DNA from: Sphingobacterium sp.
Lineage (GTDB): Bacteria; Bacteroidota; Bacteroidia; Sphingobacteriales; Sphingobacteriaceae
DNA length: 39,444 nt
Assembly: GCA_031277685.1 (NCBI GenBank)
Contig: JAITLV010000135.1
Span: 1-39,444 of the forward strand
Reading direction: 5' to 3'
A program made the translations under genes and the position numbers. A model generated the notes under the pieces. That model ran no database searches. It saw only the letters and a list, made by a program, of their open reading frames with translations, and was not told where the DNA came from. Positions 1-8,270 of the stretch are shown one piece after another. Position 1 is the first letter of the stretch. Each line of letters begins with the position of its first letter.

Positions 1-10
1 ACCTTTAGAA

Positions 11-18
11 TATATTTG
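11..18 (+). promoter_or_regulatory. Candidate -7 element TATATTTG
   Basis: The octamer TATATTTG matches the Bacteroidota -7 consensus TAnnTTTG exactly and lies 32 bases before the ATG at 51. The -33 element would fall outside the window, so it cannot be checked. Confidence 0.4.
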
Positions 19-50
19 TTTAGTAAAATGAGGATTAGCAATTATAGTAT

Positions 51-743
51 ATGACACTTGAAGAATTAACACTTGAAATCTATGCGGAAAGGGCATTGAC
101 TTATTTTGAAAGTAAACACCTGGTTACATGGGCTGTAAAGGTGTTAACCTTGGGATATGAGAGTGACAACCTGTATATTTTAGCTGGATTAGATAACGCA
201 TCTACGGAAGAACGCGAAATCTATTTTTGGAAATCAATTGCTGATCTCAAGTTGAATATAGAGAAAAGCGAAGAAGATTTATTGGAAAACTATGCCTTAA
301 CCATCGCAAAAAAAGCAATCAGAAAAGAGGTCAGTATAGAGTATGCTTTTGGCCAAATGTTGAAAATTGTGTCCGCGAGCGAGTATGACTATAGGTATAT
401 CTCCTTTTATGAAATTGACGAGGATCTGGACTATTTGAAGTACGACAATTCAACACTTTTTAATACAGGACTTACGCTTGAGAATTCAAAAGAATTCATC
501 TTGGAGGAAATGAAAATATTCGTCGAAATGGAAGATTTAAATATCCCCCGCGAACAACGTAACAAATACTATTGCGAAACTTGTAAAAACCTTAATAACC
601 CAATAACGAAAAATAAATTTCAGCTTAAAAAACCATTTAGATATACAGTTTGGGCTTGCGGGATATGCGGTTCAGATAAGCTTAAATACAGCAGCAATCA
701 TGATGTTAAAAGGAGAGTAATAGAACAATCGAAAAAAGAATAA
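51..743 (+). CDS. Hypothetical protein with C-terminal zinc-ribbon-like cysteines
   Basis: A 230-residue soluble protein that I do not recognise. It is acidic and helix-rich through about residue 170. The last third has two CxxC pairs, CETC near residue 176 and CGIC near residue 204, spaced as in a zinc ribbon. There is no signal peptide or membrane segment. The downstream DNA is the left copy of the window-flanking repeat, so it marks the left border of the accessory region. Acidic proteins of this size in Bacteroidota often belong to toxin-immunity loci, but nothing here proves that. A small regulatory or nucleic-acid-binding protein is equally possible. Confidence 0.6.
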   Translation: MTLEELTLEIYAERALTYFESKHLVTWAVKVLTLGYESDNLYILAGLDNASTEEREIYFWKSIADLKLNIEKSEEDLLENYALTIAKKAIRKEVSIEYAFGQMLKIVSASEYDYRYISFYEIDEDLDYLKYDNSTLFNTGLTLENSKEFILEEMKIFVEMEDLNIPREQRNKYYCETCKNLNNPITKNKFQLKKPFRYTVWACGICGSDKLKYSSNHDVKRRVIEQSKKE

Positions 744-810
744 TGTTGATCGGTTTTTATAGCTCAGATAATGGAGGATCTAAAGCCAGTCCATAAAGCT
801 GAAAACAAAG

Positions 811-1162
811 TGGAGATTTCGGATAGACTGACCAAGCGATTCCGTCGCAAAATTATTCGATTTCAATGATTAGTAATTTCCGAAATAATATGATCAAAGC
901 CTCCGAAATCTCCAATAAACTTTATTATTTTATCCATCAAACTTGAGGTACTTCCGGCAGTTTGATCCAGGGCGAAAAATCCGCTTTCACAATATCTTGT
1001 TCGAAAAATTATCCTGTCTATCAGACTATCAACGAGATGCAATGCGTTAGATAAGCCATTCTATTTCTTATCCTATGCAAAGTTGATCGAAGAACAAATC
1101 TGTTAGATTTGTAAGACTGCAAATGATCAAAATCCAGATAGAATAGATAAATGTTCCTAATA
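811..1162 (+). repeat. Left copy of the long direct repeat flanking the window
   Basis: This 352-bp segment recurs at 39019-39444, in the same orientation, with about 17 substitutions by eye and one 74-bp insertion in the right copy. It begins with TGGAGATTTCGG, contains a degraded minus-strand gene tail (864-1049) and runs up to the first base of the DUF1569 start codon. Bases 811-850 contain TGACCA followed by GATTCCGTCGC, which resembles the repeated terminal motifs of some IS21-family elements; that resemblance is a weak inference. Confidence 0.9.
864..1049 (-). pseudogene. C-terminal remnant of an unrecognised gene (left copy)
   Basis: On the minus strand an open stretch of about 60 codons runs to a TGA at 866-864. 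It contains a peptide including ESGFFALDQTAGSTSS and then DFGGFDHIISEI. The same reading frame, with mostly conservative changes and the same upstream in-frame TAG, is preserved in the right copy at 39145-39330. There is no plausible start codon before the TAG side, so this is the tail of a lost gene rather than an intact small gene. I do not recognise the family. Confidence 0.5.
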
Positions 1163-1611
1163 TGAAATCAATATTTGAGAAAAACATAAGGGAAGCCGTC
1201 ATCGAAAGAATTAATTTATTACACGAGGACAGCGATGCTCTTTGGGGAAAAATGACAGTAACGCAAATGGTCAAGCATTGTATATTATCTGATCAATATT
1301 ACCAAGGATCCATAAAGGTTAAGCGTTCATTTTTAGGGCGAATATTTGGTCAAAATGCGATAAAGGGGATATTGAAAGATGAAACAACAAGTTTTGGCAA
1401 AAACGCACCCACATCCGCTGTATTTATCGTAAATGAAGACATACATGATTTAGAAATGGAGAAACGAAATTGGAAATTATTAATCGAGAAATATGAAACA
1501 TTTGAGAAAGATACATTTGTACATTGGTTCTTTGGGAGAATCTCCAGAGCCCAATTAGGTCAGTTCATATACAAACATTGCAACCACCATTTAAAGCAGT
1601 TTGGAGCATAA
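1162..1611 (+). CDS. DUF1569 family (DinB-like) protein
   Basis: A 149-residue protein matching the DUF1569 pattern, a DinB/YfiT-like four-helix fold that commonly places histidines for a metal. Visible signatures are the early MTVTQMVKHC segment, GKNAPTSAVF near residues 88-97, the FFGRISRAQLGQFIYKH stretch near 123-139 and the terminal NHHLKQFGA. Its length is normal for the family and it has no signal peptide. Function in this family is generally unassigned. Its upstream sequence is duplicated at the right edge of the window, which stops on what would be the first base of a second copy, so a paralogue may lie just outside. Confidence 0.8.
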   Translation: MKSIFEKNIREAVIERINLLHEDSDALWGKMTVTQMVKHCILSDQYYQGSIKVKRSFLGRIFGQNAIKGILKDETTSFGKNAPTSAVFIVNEDIHDLEMEKRNWKLLIEKYETFEKDTFVHWFFGRISRAQLGQFIYKHCNHHLKQFGA

Positions 1612-1670
1612 CCCAAAAAGCCACGAAACCGCTACATGGATCAGGCGTTATAACGGGTTCGTTCTATGGC

Positions 1671-1788
1671 AGGTATCTGAAAATGGAATAAAGCTAATTG
1701 CATATAGGATACCGAACAATTTAAACTGATGAAATATTTCATGAATAATCACAAACGAATGCTATCCGAATTGGGGTTTGATTTTTAA
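1671..1788 (+). pseudogene. Degenerate tail of an AAA ATPase (COG3910-like), copy 1
   Basis: The DNA from about 1690 to 1788 closely resembles the end of the ATPase remnant at 6421-6530: ATGGAATAAAGCTAATTGCA here against ATGGAATCAAATTAATTGCA there, then GATACCGAACA and CGAATGCTATCCGAA. A two-base deletion after GCATAT shifts the frame, so the DTEQYKLMKYF-like segment is no longer read in phase. No start codon or ATPase motif remains. It sits just after DUF1569 and is a relic, not an expressed gene. Confidence 0.6.
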
Positions 1789-2095
1789 ATCAAACTAGTT
1801 GTACTGGCCGAAGCACATTTAACGAGACGACCTCCCCCCGCAAAACAGGTCATTTCAACAGTAGATATTTCTGCTAGAGTTTTCTCTTAGTTCTGATGAT
1901 TAACAACTCTAAAATATCTCCAAATGGAGATAAAATATCACCTGTTTGAGACCTTAGACAACATCTACAAAAAAACAAACGTTTCTTTCATAGCTTACTG
2001 CATTAGTCGGAGATTACACTACTCCAGCTACTTTAAATTATCACCATGCTTACCCCCCCAAGGTCCTATTTGTGTTATTATATAATAAATGATAG
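1789..2095. other. Intergenic stretch, no supported gene
   Basis: About 300 bp of mixed AT-rich sequence with short C-runs. A 53-codon frame starts at 1924 on the + strand, but it matches nothing I recognise and ends in a low-complexity proline/cysteine tail. I do not call it a gene. Confidence 0.4.
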
Positions 2096-2293
2096 TTAAG
2101 CAGTTCTTAACAACTCATGAGACACAAAAAAATCAGCCAAATATTTACCAATCCTCAACCAAACTTGTTCCAATCCCGTATCTTGAGAAGTTAATATTAA
2201 TTTCTCATCCACACATAATCCGTCAAATTTAGAAACTATTTTCCCTCCATAAGATTTAAAAAGTAACTCATTTTCATTATCCATGAATTTCAA
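2096..2293 (-). CDS. Small hypothetical protein or gene fragment
   Basis: A 65-codon minus-strand frame that starts ATGAAATTCATGGATAATG. The composition is protein-like, with SKFDGLCVDEKLILTSQDTG in the middle, but there is no recognisable motif, signal peptide or membrane helix. It is surrounded by remnants, so it may be a truncated piece of a larger gene. It is the only candidate between the DUF1569 gene and the lipoproteins. Low confidence. Confidence 0.3.
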   Translation of the reverse strand: MKFMDNENELLFKSYGGKIVSKFDGLCVDEKLILTSQDTGLEQVWLRIGKYLADFFVSHELLRTA

Positions 2294-2813
2294 TGATTCA
2301 TTAAAACATGAATGAGTTCTCCAGAAAGGCGTATCAACCTTCGTATCAGCCTTAAAATATATATCTTGTGCCTTCTACCGAATTTGTAGCAATAGGGGGC
2401 ATCGGAACAAATACGATTCCATTTGAAATTTGATGTATCTATTTCTTCGTGTTATAATATATGAAAGCAATTGTCTTATTCGTAATAACTAAAATTTAGC
2501 CCCTTGATTGTCATCCCCTAATTACCCCCTTATCTTCTACGATTAAGTTATACAAATGTACCTTACCTTTAAAATGTACATACATTTAAACTTATTCCAT
2601 CAAAAAATTAAAAAATAAAACAACAACAATATATCTCGCATAAAAAGCACAATTGACCATATAATCAATAAATGACAATAATTCTTTAAAAACACAATAA
2701 AAATAAAATTTAAAACATTCTTGACAGCAAGAAATAAAATTATTAACTTCAATAGGAATAATTGAAAAACTATTTTAACTCGTTTTTCAACAAAAAACCA
2801 AATTATAAAAATT
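2294..2813. other. AT-rich intergenic region upstream of the lipoprotein cluster
   Basis: Just over 500 bp, very AT-rich, especially 2560-2810 with long A/T runs. No gene is supported. It must carry the promoter for the + strand lipoprotein cluster, but I found no exact TAnnTTTG element close to the start at 2814. TACCTTTA near 2565 is the nearest imperfect match and would imply a leader of over 200 bases. Confidence 0.45.
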
Positions 2814-3854
2814 ATGAAATTGTTAAGTTACTTATTATTCACCCTTATAGCGATTGTAAGCTGTACACCTAAAGAAGAAAATGTACAAACAAACAGAACT
2901 TATGAAGAGATCCTCAAAACAGCCCAGCAAAAGAAGTTGCCATTCTGCATCGTTTTAACAGACTCCACGCAATCCCCTTCTAAGGAATATCTTGAGTCCA
3001 TCAACGGAACATATAATTATATTGCCGATAATGCAATATTCAACATCATTGATGTGAGTTCGAAGGAAAGCAAAGTCTACTTAAAGACCTTTGTACCCAC
3101 TAGCCTTCCTTTAACTTGTATTTTCTCTTCCGACGGAAAACTTATCGACTTAATACCCGGCATTGCTAAGGAAAGCTTTTTGTATATGGAACAGGCCTTT
3201 AAAGAAGGAAAAACCACGCAATATCATTGGCCCAATAGTTTTCAAAAAAATAAAGAGACATTAATGCCGATACTAAAACAGCTAGTAGATTTTGAAAATA
3301 ATCTAGGGAATAAAAATTATAAATGGGAGCAATATGCCCATTTGTCGGATTCCTTGAAATACCCTTATATAGATTATCTTTTAATGAAAGCAGCAGTTAT
3401 TACTAACGATACCGACTTAATGATATCGAGAGCACAGAAATTACTATCTACTGAATCATCCCGTAATTTAGAGCTTTATAAAGAAGAATTCATTGAGGCA
3501 AAAAAAATAATAGATCCAACATTTAACATAGCCAATGCCCCAAGTATTAGAACAACAAATAAGAACATCGTTCTTTCAGACTTAAAGATTGGACAAAGCA
3601 TACCCCTTGACATCATATTGTACAACGATGGAAAGGAGTCCCTTAAAATAGAGAAAATTGATATGAGCTGTAGTTGCGTCACATTGGAAGGAATAAATTC
3701 GGAAATTGTAATTGGAAGCGGAAAGAAATATACTGCAAGATTTTATTTTAAGCCAACAGATTCAGGCGAACTTACCAGAGATATATTCATTTATTCAAAT
3801 GCAATTAATCAGCCAAATTTACACATCAATATACTTGCTCACGTTAAATCATAA
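2814..3854 (+). CDS. DUF1573 lipoprotein with thioredoxin-like N-terminal region
   Basis: A 346-residue predicted lipoprotein. The signal peptide ends in the lipobox IVSC with the acylated cysteine at 17. Residues about 25-130 have the spacing of a thioredoxin-like fold (KLPFCIVLTDS, then VPTSLPLTCIF with the cis-proline-like segment) but no CxxC pair, so redox activity is doubtful. Residues about 250-346 form a DUF1573 domain, an immunoglobulin-like fold, seen in SIPLDIILYNDGKESLKI and the MSCSC motif. It is 26 bases upstream of the next lipoprotein and likely cotranscribed. DUF1573 lipoproteins are frequent in Bacteroidota secretion and peptide-export loci; the molecular role is not established. 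Confidence 0.8.
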   Translation: MKLLSYLLFTLIAIVSCTPKEENVQTNRTYEEILKTAQQKKLPFCIVLTDSTQSPSKEYLESINGTYNYIADNAIFNIIDVSSKESKVYLKTFVPTSLPLTCIFSSDGKLIDLIPGIAKESFLYMEQAFKEGKTTQYHWPNSFQKNKETLMPILKQLVDFENNLGNKNYKWEQYAHLSDSLKYPYIDYLLMKAAVITNDTDLMISRAQKLLSTESSRNLELYKEEFIEAKKIIDPTFNIANAPSIRTTNKNIVLSDLKIGQSIPLDIILYNDGKESLKIEKIDMSCSCVTLEGINSEIVIGSGKKYTARFYFKPTDSGELTRDIFIYSNAINQPNLHINILAHVKS

Positions 3855-3880
3855 ATTATAAACCTTTTAAACACAACAAA

Positions 3881-4798
3881 ATGAGAAAAACCTTTTTAAT
3901 TTTGCTTTGTTTCATAACCTTTATTCAGGGTTGTTCAAGATCAGAGTATTCCCCTCTAGAACAGGAAAATCTAGAAGCAGAAATTAATCTTCCAAAAACA
4001 AGTGATGATTATGGCAAAGCTGTAGCAAAAGAAATAAGAAATATTGTCAATAATCTAAATGATAAGGGATACAATTTTTCCGAAATAAAAAGCAAAAAAG
4101 AAATTGAGGAATTTAACAAACAAGTTTATGCTGCTAGTTCGGTACCAGAATTAGCATCTACTAATAATAATAATTTTTTCAATTCCACTCCACTCCTTCA
4201 AAATAGGTACAATGAAATAACTGAAAATCAACAGAAAATAATAGATCGGATTGCCAATAGTTATGGAACAAGGAAATCTGACCAAGATTTCAAAAATAGC
4301 TTGTCAAATATCAGTAAAGACATTTACAAGAGAGTTCCGAAGATAGAACAAGAACGCCTATTCAATATAATTGCCGTTCTCTACCATAGCCTTTCTGAGA
4401 TTCAACAGTTGGAGAAAAAAGGTGAACTAGCACGACATAACCGCAAAGACCTGTTAATAGGTAATACTCCAAGACTCAAAGCTTTCTCTGAAAGTGGAGA
4501 AGGTTCAACCGGCACTACTTGTAGACAAGAACAATCTGCATTTGCTGTAGCTATTGGTTATATTAATTCTTTAGGTGAAAAAGCGACTCAGGTAATAACA
4601 CAAGCTGCTGCTGGAGCTATGGGAGCTTATCTTATTACGTGGTGCATGAACAGAGAATTAAGTACGCAGGATTATTGTGTGAAACAAGCAAAAGACTGTG
4701 TAGCATACCCCTGGAAAAATGGAGTAAGAATGGATTGTCAGGCATGTTTACAGCATTGTGTAAGAGTCGGAACATGGAAGTGTCCAGTTTACGAATAG
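3881..4798 (+). CDS. Lipoprotein with eight-cysteine C-terminal domain, unknown function
   Basis: A 305-residue predicted lipoprotein with lipobox IQGC, acylated cysteine at 18. Residues 20-200 are polar and mostly helical. From residue 214 the character changes: eight cysteines (214, 255, 266, 273, 286, 289, 293, 301) surround a small-residue-rich hydrophobic helix, ITQAAAGAMGAYLITWC, around 239-255. Outside the signal peptide, all cysteines lie in this last third, which suggests a disulfide-stabilised extracellular domain with an insertable helix, as in some secreted effectors. It ends four bases before the first of four tandem small genes. I recognise no family. An envelope-anchored toxin is a hypothesis only; a surface receptor or structural protein is possible. 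Confidence 0.7.
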   Translation: MRKTFLILLCFITFIQGCSRSEYSPLEQENLEAEINLPKTSDDYGKAVAKEIRNIVNNLNDKGYNFSEIKSKKEIEEFNKQVYAASSVPELASTNNNNFFNSTPLLQNRYNEITENQQKIIDRIANSYGTRKSDQDFKNSLSNISKDIYKRVPKIEQERLFNIIAVLYHSLSEIQQLEKKGELARHNRKDLLIGNTPRLKAFSESGEGSTGTTCRQEQSAFAVAIGYINSLGEKATQVITQAAAGAMGAYLITWCMNRELSTQDYCVKQAKDCVAYPWKNGVRMDCQACLQHCVRVGTWKCPVYE

Positions 4799-4802
4799 TT
4801 TT

Positions 4803-5108
4803 ATGAAAGGTTTTGAAATTACTGTTAATAATAAGGAGAAAACAGTCGCAGCAGTCCATAGCGGCTTTGTTTTAATTACCTTATCCTCCCAATATAGTCT
4901 TGACATCGCCGGAGGGGATGATAAATTTGGAGTTTCTTTACAATGGAAGAAATCCACTCTATATACTGGAGATAGGGTTAAAATAATAGCCAAGGATATA
5001 GGTGTAATTACTCCTGCTGTGAGTGTAGAAAATATAGATAGACAAAATCTTCTCGCTGAATATCACAGTTTAAAAGAGTTTCTTATTAAACAAGGGAGGA
5101 TAAAATGA
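4803..5108 (+). CDS. Small tandem paralogue 1, unknown function
   Basis: A 101-residue soluble protein without signal peptide. It starts MKGFEITVNN, has a beta-rich body with GDRVKIIAKDIG near residues 56-67 and ends with a helix, YHSLKEFLIKQGRIK. The same plan, M-[KI]-G-x-E at the start, a GD-x-I-x-V-KD-x-G core and a final x-L-x-x-L-x-x-x-G helix, is shared with 5476-5778 most clearly and with 5105-5455 and 5781-6107 more distantly. Its start lies four bases after the cysteine-rich lipoprotein stop, and its end overlaps the next start by ATGA, so translation is coupled. Confidence 0.7.
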   Translation: MKGFEITVNNKEKTVAAVHSGFVLITLSSQYSLDIAGGDDKFGVSLQWKKSTLYTGDRVKIIAKDIGVITPAVSVENIDRQNLLAEYHSLKEFLIKQGRIK

Positions 5109-5455
5109 AAGGGGTTGAAATCAGATATAATGAAAGAACTTTTATTGTTCCAGCGGAACCGGTTACACCTATTTTGATCTATCAAAGATATGGATATTAC
5201 TATGTTGATTTAGAGGGATGGGAACTAGAGCCCAATGAAAATACTCTACTCAAGAAGCGCTTTAATCTGATCTTAGCGCCAAATGATGCTATACATTTGA
5301 AAATAGATATAATAGATTCAAATATTGCATCAAAACTAATTAACAATCAGGCAGAAGCCGCCAATACATTTCCGTTGTCAGAGGAAGATATAACGCAAAT
5401 GGTTACTAAATTTCATATGCTCGAAAAATTGCTTAAAAAAGAAGGATTCATTTAG
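5105..5455 (+). CDS. Small tandem paralogue 2, unknown function
   Basis: A 116-residue protein that begins at an ATGA overlap with the previous gene. It opens MKGVEIRYNERTFIV and closes with FHMLEKLLKKEGFI, matching the family ends. Its core is more diverged: IHLKIDIIDSN replaces the GD-KD-G segment, and there is an extra acidic insertion before the last helix. No signal peptide, cysteine or catalytic motif is visible. Rapid divergence between adjacent paralogues is typical of proteins that match variable partners, for example immunity proteins, but that is inference from arrangement only. Confidence 0.68.
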   Translation: MKGVEIRYNERTFIVPAEPVTPILIYQRYGYYYVDLEGWELEPNENTLLKKRFNLILAPNDAIHLKIDIIDSNIASKLINNQAEAANTFPLSEEDITQMVTKFHMLEKLLKKEGFI

Positions 5456-5475
5456 CAACAATTTTTAATTTAATA

Positions 5476-5778
5476 ATGATAGGATTTGAAGTAATGATAA
5501 ATGATATTCATCTGATTAGAGTGGCTGCCAGAAATAGCCGATTGTTTATTTCCAATATTCAGGATACTTTTATTTTAATGCCGGGTGGAATTGATGCTCA
5601 GGATAATTCTCTGAAGTGGCCGAGTCAAGTGCTAAAAGTAGGAGATAAAATAAATATTAAAGTAAAAGATCTAGGGACGATAAATGAGCCGGATAAAATT
5701 GTTCCGAATGACACTGAGAACATAAGAGAAAGATACAACAGACTAAAAATCGAATTGGAAAATAAAGGATTATTATAG
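5476..5778 (+). CDS. Small tandem paralogue 3, unknown function
   Basis: A 100-residue protein, the closest relative of paralogue 1. MIGFEVMIND aligns with MKGFEITVNN, LKWPSQVLKVGDKINIKVKD with LQWKKSTLYTGDRVKIIAKD, and YNRLKIELENKGLL with YHSLKEFLIKQGRI. The absence of signal peptide and membrane helix indicates a cytoplasmic location. It is 20 bases after paralogue 2 and 2 bases before paralogue 4, in the same transcript. Function is unknown. Confidence 0.7.
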   Translation: MIGFEVMINDIHLIRVAARNSRLFISNIQDTFILMPGGIDAQDNSLKWPSQVLKVGDKINIKVKDLGTINEPDKIVPNDTENIRERYNRLKIELENKGLL

Positions 5779-5780
5779 AT

Positions 5781-6107
5781 ATGATAGGTTTAACAAGTAA
5801 TATTAAGGGGCGGGAGTATAGAATTGTAGACTTTGTTGTATTGAATTTAAACCTTGATCAAGAGCGATTCTCATTAGAAGGTACCGGATATATTTTCTCA
5901 GATCGCAGGATAAAGGAAGGTATCGAATATGAATTTATTGTTGCTGAGTTCGATGAGCCTACTGAGAGAATTACGAAAGAAAATGATTTTGCTGAGAGAG
6001 AGATCGATTTTTTAACATTCTTTTTTAGTGAAGAAAATCAATGGAGATATAAACTGCAAGAGTTCCGCAGATTGGAAAGTATTTTGAAAGAAAGAGGGGA
6101 AATTTAA
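5781..6107 (+). CDS. Small tandem paralogue 4, unknown function
   Basis: A 108-residue protein and the most diverged member. It keeps the MIG start and the terminal helix LQEFRRLESILKERGEI, but the middle is strongly acidic (EFDEPTERITKENDFAEREID) and lacks the GD-KD core. It ends ten bases before a strong hairpin at 6117-6157, so it is the last gene of the lipoprotein and paralogue transcript. Function is unknown. Confidence 0.65.
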   Translation: MIGLTSNIKGREYRIVDFVVLNLNLDQERFSLEGTGYIFSDRRIKEGIEYEFIVAEFDEPTERITKENDFAEREIDFLTFFFSEENQWRYKLQEFRRLESILKERGEI

Positions 6108-6116
6108 TATATACAG

Positions 6117-6157
6117 ATTCAAGTTGCATGTAATTATCCATTACATGTAACTTGAAT
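6117..6157 (+). terminator. Long hairpin, likely terminator after the paralogue cluster
   Basis: ATTCAAGTTGCATGTAAT (6117-6134) pairs with ATTACATGTAACTTGAAT (6140-6157) through 18 positions with one G-T wobble and a five-base loop. The following T-run is weak, and the stem could also serve the opposite strand. Confidence 0.65.
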
Positions 6158-6194
6158 TTAATATAAGATGATATTTTTCTCGAATATGAAACAA

Positions 6195-6530
6195 TAGATA
6201 TGCTGGAGATCGTTATTGTAATCCCGCCCTTTGCACCGTCAGTTGAGAGCAAACGGACTCTATATTTTTGACCAGACAGAATCAGCACTTTCAATCATAA
6301 AGCAATTAAACAGACTAAACCGCATAAGACAATTTGTTGACCTAAGATCAGAATTTATTATCGCAACACATTCCCCGATCCTATTGGTTTATCCTGAGGC
6401 AGACATCTATCAGATCACTGATAATGGAATCAAATTAATTGCATATCAGGATACCGAACAGTATAAACTGATGAAATATTTTATGAATTACCATGAACGG
6501 ATGCTATCCGAACTAGGGTTCGCTATTTAA
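6195..6530 (+). pseudogene. C-terminal fragment of an AAA ATPase (COG3910-like), copy 2
   Basis: The frame from ATG 6231 reads MHRQLRANGLYIFDQTESAL and then FIIATHSPILLVYPEADIYQ and QDTEQYKLMKYF, matching the Walker B, switch-histidine and C-terminal part of the COG3910-type predicted ATPase family. The N-terminal Walker A half is missing. The Walker B region reads FDQTESAL where the family normally has FDEPESAL, so the catalytic glutamate is lost. This is an inactivated remnant between the paralogue cluster and the O-antigen-ligase-like gene. A related but N-terminal fragment lies at 13826-14220. Confidence 0.75.
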
Positions 6531-6571
6531 ATAAAACGAATATATACCATACGAAAACCTATTCGACAATT

Positions 6572-8263
6572 ATGACGTTCGACCTAAAGCAATGTGTCCG
6601 ATTAGCATTGTTGCTACTACTAATAGCATCTGCTATTTTTCTGTCTACAGATAATTTTGTGGATGATAAAATTACAGCGAAATGGTATGCTGTTATTGCG
6701 CTCAGTCCGGCCATATGTTTATTACAACTTTTTGTTCCAGAATACATAGTTACCTTCAATAAAACCTCTATACTCATACTTATTTTAATCAGTTATTGTA
6801 CTATCCGAGGTATTTTATCTGAATCGTCAACCCTAGATATCTCTATTTGTCTTTCACTGGTACTACTATATCTCATATTTCAGACTCAGAGAACTGAATC
6901 GAATCTATTAGATTTCTTCTTTATTGGTATTGCCTTTTGTCAGGCTATTTATGCTTTATTGCAATATACCCTAATCCTTCCGACAGATCATACATTCAGA
7001 ATTTTAGGATCCTATGGCAATCCCGCTGGCCTGGCTACCAGTCTAATCTGCACTTTTCCTTTGATTTTCACTTTTGCAAAAAAATACAAAACCCTAACTC
7101 TACTTTTTTCGCTGGTAATATTTATTACGATAGTTCTCTCCGAATCAAGAGCAGGATTATTATCAGTCACTATCGTGAGTTGTATCTATATTTTTAATAA
7201 TCTACCAAAAAGAATCTATCCTTATAAAAATTATATGCTTTTAGGGGCTGCTATTTTATCGGCTATGGGATGCATGTACTTATTCTATCTGAAGCAGAAC
7301 TCTGCAATTGGAAGAACTTTAATGTGGAATGTAACCAGCACAATGATTGCCGACGATATCGCTTTCGGCAATGGCGCCTATGCCTTTCAAAAAAATTACA
7401 TGTTGTATCAGGCTGAGTATTTTAGCAGAAACCCAGAAAGCAACTATGCTTTACTCGCTAGTAATATGATGTCTCCTTTTAACGAATATCTATTGTTCCT
7501 CGCTAAATACGGGTTGTTGGGATTTTCTTTATTTATAGGCATAATTTATAATATAAAACGTAATAACGATTGGTCGTCACCTTATTTCCTTTCGTTAATC
7601 GCGATTGGCATCTTTTCATTCTTTTCATACCCCTTTCAATATCCTATCACTTGGATCATCATGATCTATAGTATTGTACAACTTAGCAAAAATGAAAGAA
7701 TAGTACTGCGTTTATCCAAAAATTGGAGTAGATTAATTTTACTTTCGATATCTACTCTCTCGATTTACTTTCTAATAAAGGATATAAAGTTTGAATACAA
7801 CTGGAACAAAACGGCCAAAAGTGCCCTGACTGGAGAAACAACAGGAATCTACAAAAAATATGGGGATCTTTATCAAGAGTGGAACGGCAATCACCTGTTT
7901 TTATACAACTATGCTGCAGAATTAAATCATCTGGGTGATTTTAACAAGAGTATAGAAATTCTTAGAGAGTCCCTCAATTATTGGAATGATTATGATATTC
8001 AGATTCTTTTGGCCGATAATTACATCAAATTAGAAAAGTGGCACCGAGCTGAACCCCATTTGAAAATGGCTGCGAACATGTGTCCTAATCGTTTTTTACC
8101 ACTTTTTTATTTACATGAGATATATGTAAAAACCAATAAACCAAAAGCATTGAATATGGCAAAAAAAATATTAAAAAAAGAAGTAAAGATCCAGTCCTCA
8201 ACAATTCTTTTCATTCAGGCTGAAATGAAAAAATATCTTAATAATACGCAATCATTAAATTAA
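6572..8263 (+). CDS. O-antigen ligase/polymerase-like (Wzy_C) membrane protein with C-terminal TPRs
   Basis: A 563-residue protein with about 12 hydrophobic helices in residues 10-410, and a Wzy_C-type extracytoplasmic loop around 240-310 with MWNVTSTMIADDIAFGNG, followed by SPFNEYLLFLAKYGLLG. Residues about 430-555 are soluble and TPR-like (LNHLGDFNKSIEILRESLNYW, LEKWHRAEPHLKMAA). In polysaccharide loci this fold joins glycans to a carrier. Here there are no glycosyltransferases, and it is seven bases upstream of the transglutaminase-like gene, so a role in modifying a secreted product or protein is as likely as O-antigen ligation. The substrate cannot be deduced. Confidence 0.75.
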   Translation: MTFDLKQCVRLALLLLLIASAIFLSTDNFVDDKITAKWYAVIALSPAICLLQLFVPEYIVTFNKTSILILILISYCTIRGILSESSTLDISICLSLVLLYLIFQTQRTESNLLDFFFIGIAFCQAIYALLQYTLILPTDHTFRILGSYGNPAGLATSLICTFPLIFTFAKKYKTLTLLFSLVIFITIVLSESRAGLLSVTIVSCIYIFNNLPKRIYPYKNYMLLGAAILSAMGCMYLFYLKQNSAIGRTLMWNVTSTMIADDIAFGNGAYAFQKNYMLYQAEYFSRNPESNYALLASNMMSPFNEYLLFLAKYGLLGFSLFIGIIYNIKRNNDWSSPYFLSLIAIGIFSFFSYPFQYPITWIIMIYSIVQLSKNERIVLRLSKNWSRLILLSISTLSIYFLIKDIKFEYNWNKTAKSALTGETTGIYKKYGDLYQEWNGNHLFLYNYAAELNHLGDFNKSIEILRESLNYWNDYDIQILLADNYIKLEKWHRAEPHLKMAANMCPNRFLPLFYLHEIYVKTNKPKALNMAKKILKKEVKIQSSTILFIQAEMKKYLNNTQSLN

Positions 8264-8270
8264 CCTACAT

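Noticed and set aside
1068..1274. 68-codon minus-strand frame overlapping the DUF1569 start
   Set aside because: It lies mostly antisense to the DUF1569 gene and repeat, and its sequence has no family resemblance.
1924..2085. 53-codon + strand frame MEIKYHLFETLDNIYKK
   Set aside because: No motif or homologue that I recognise, low-complexity end and no evidence of coupling to a neighbour.
6117..6157. Long hairpin as the end of a transposon or attachment site
   Set aside because: No matching copy elsewhere in the window and its place directly after the last paralogue fits a terminator better.
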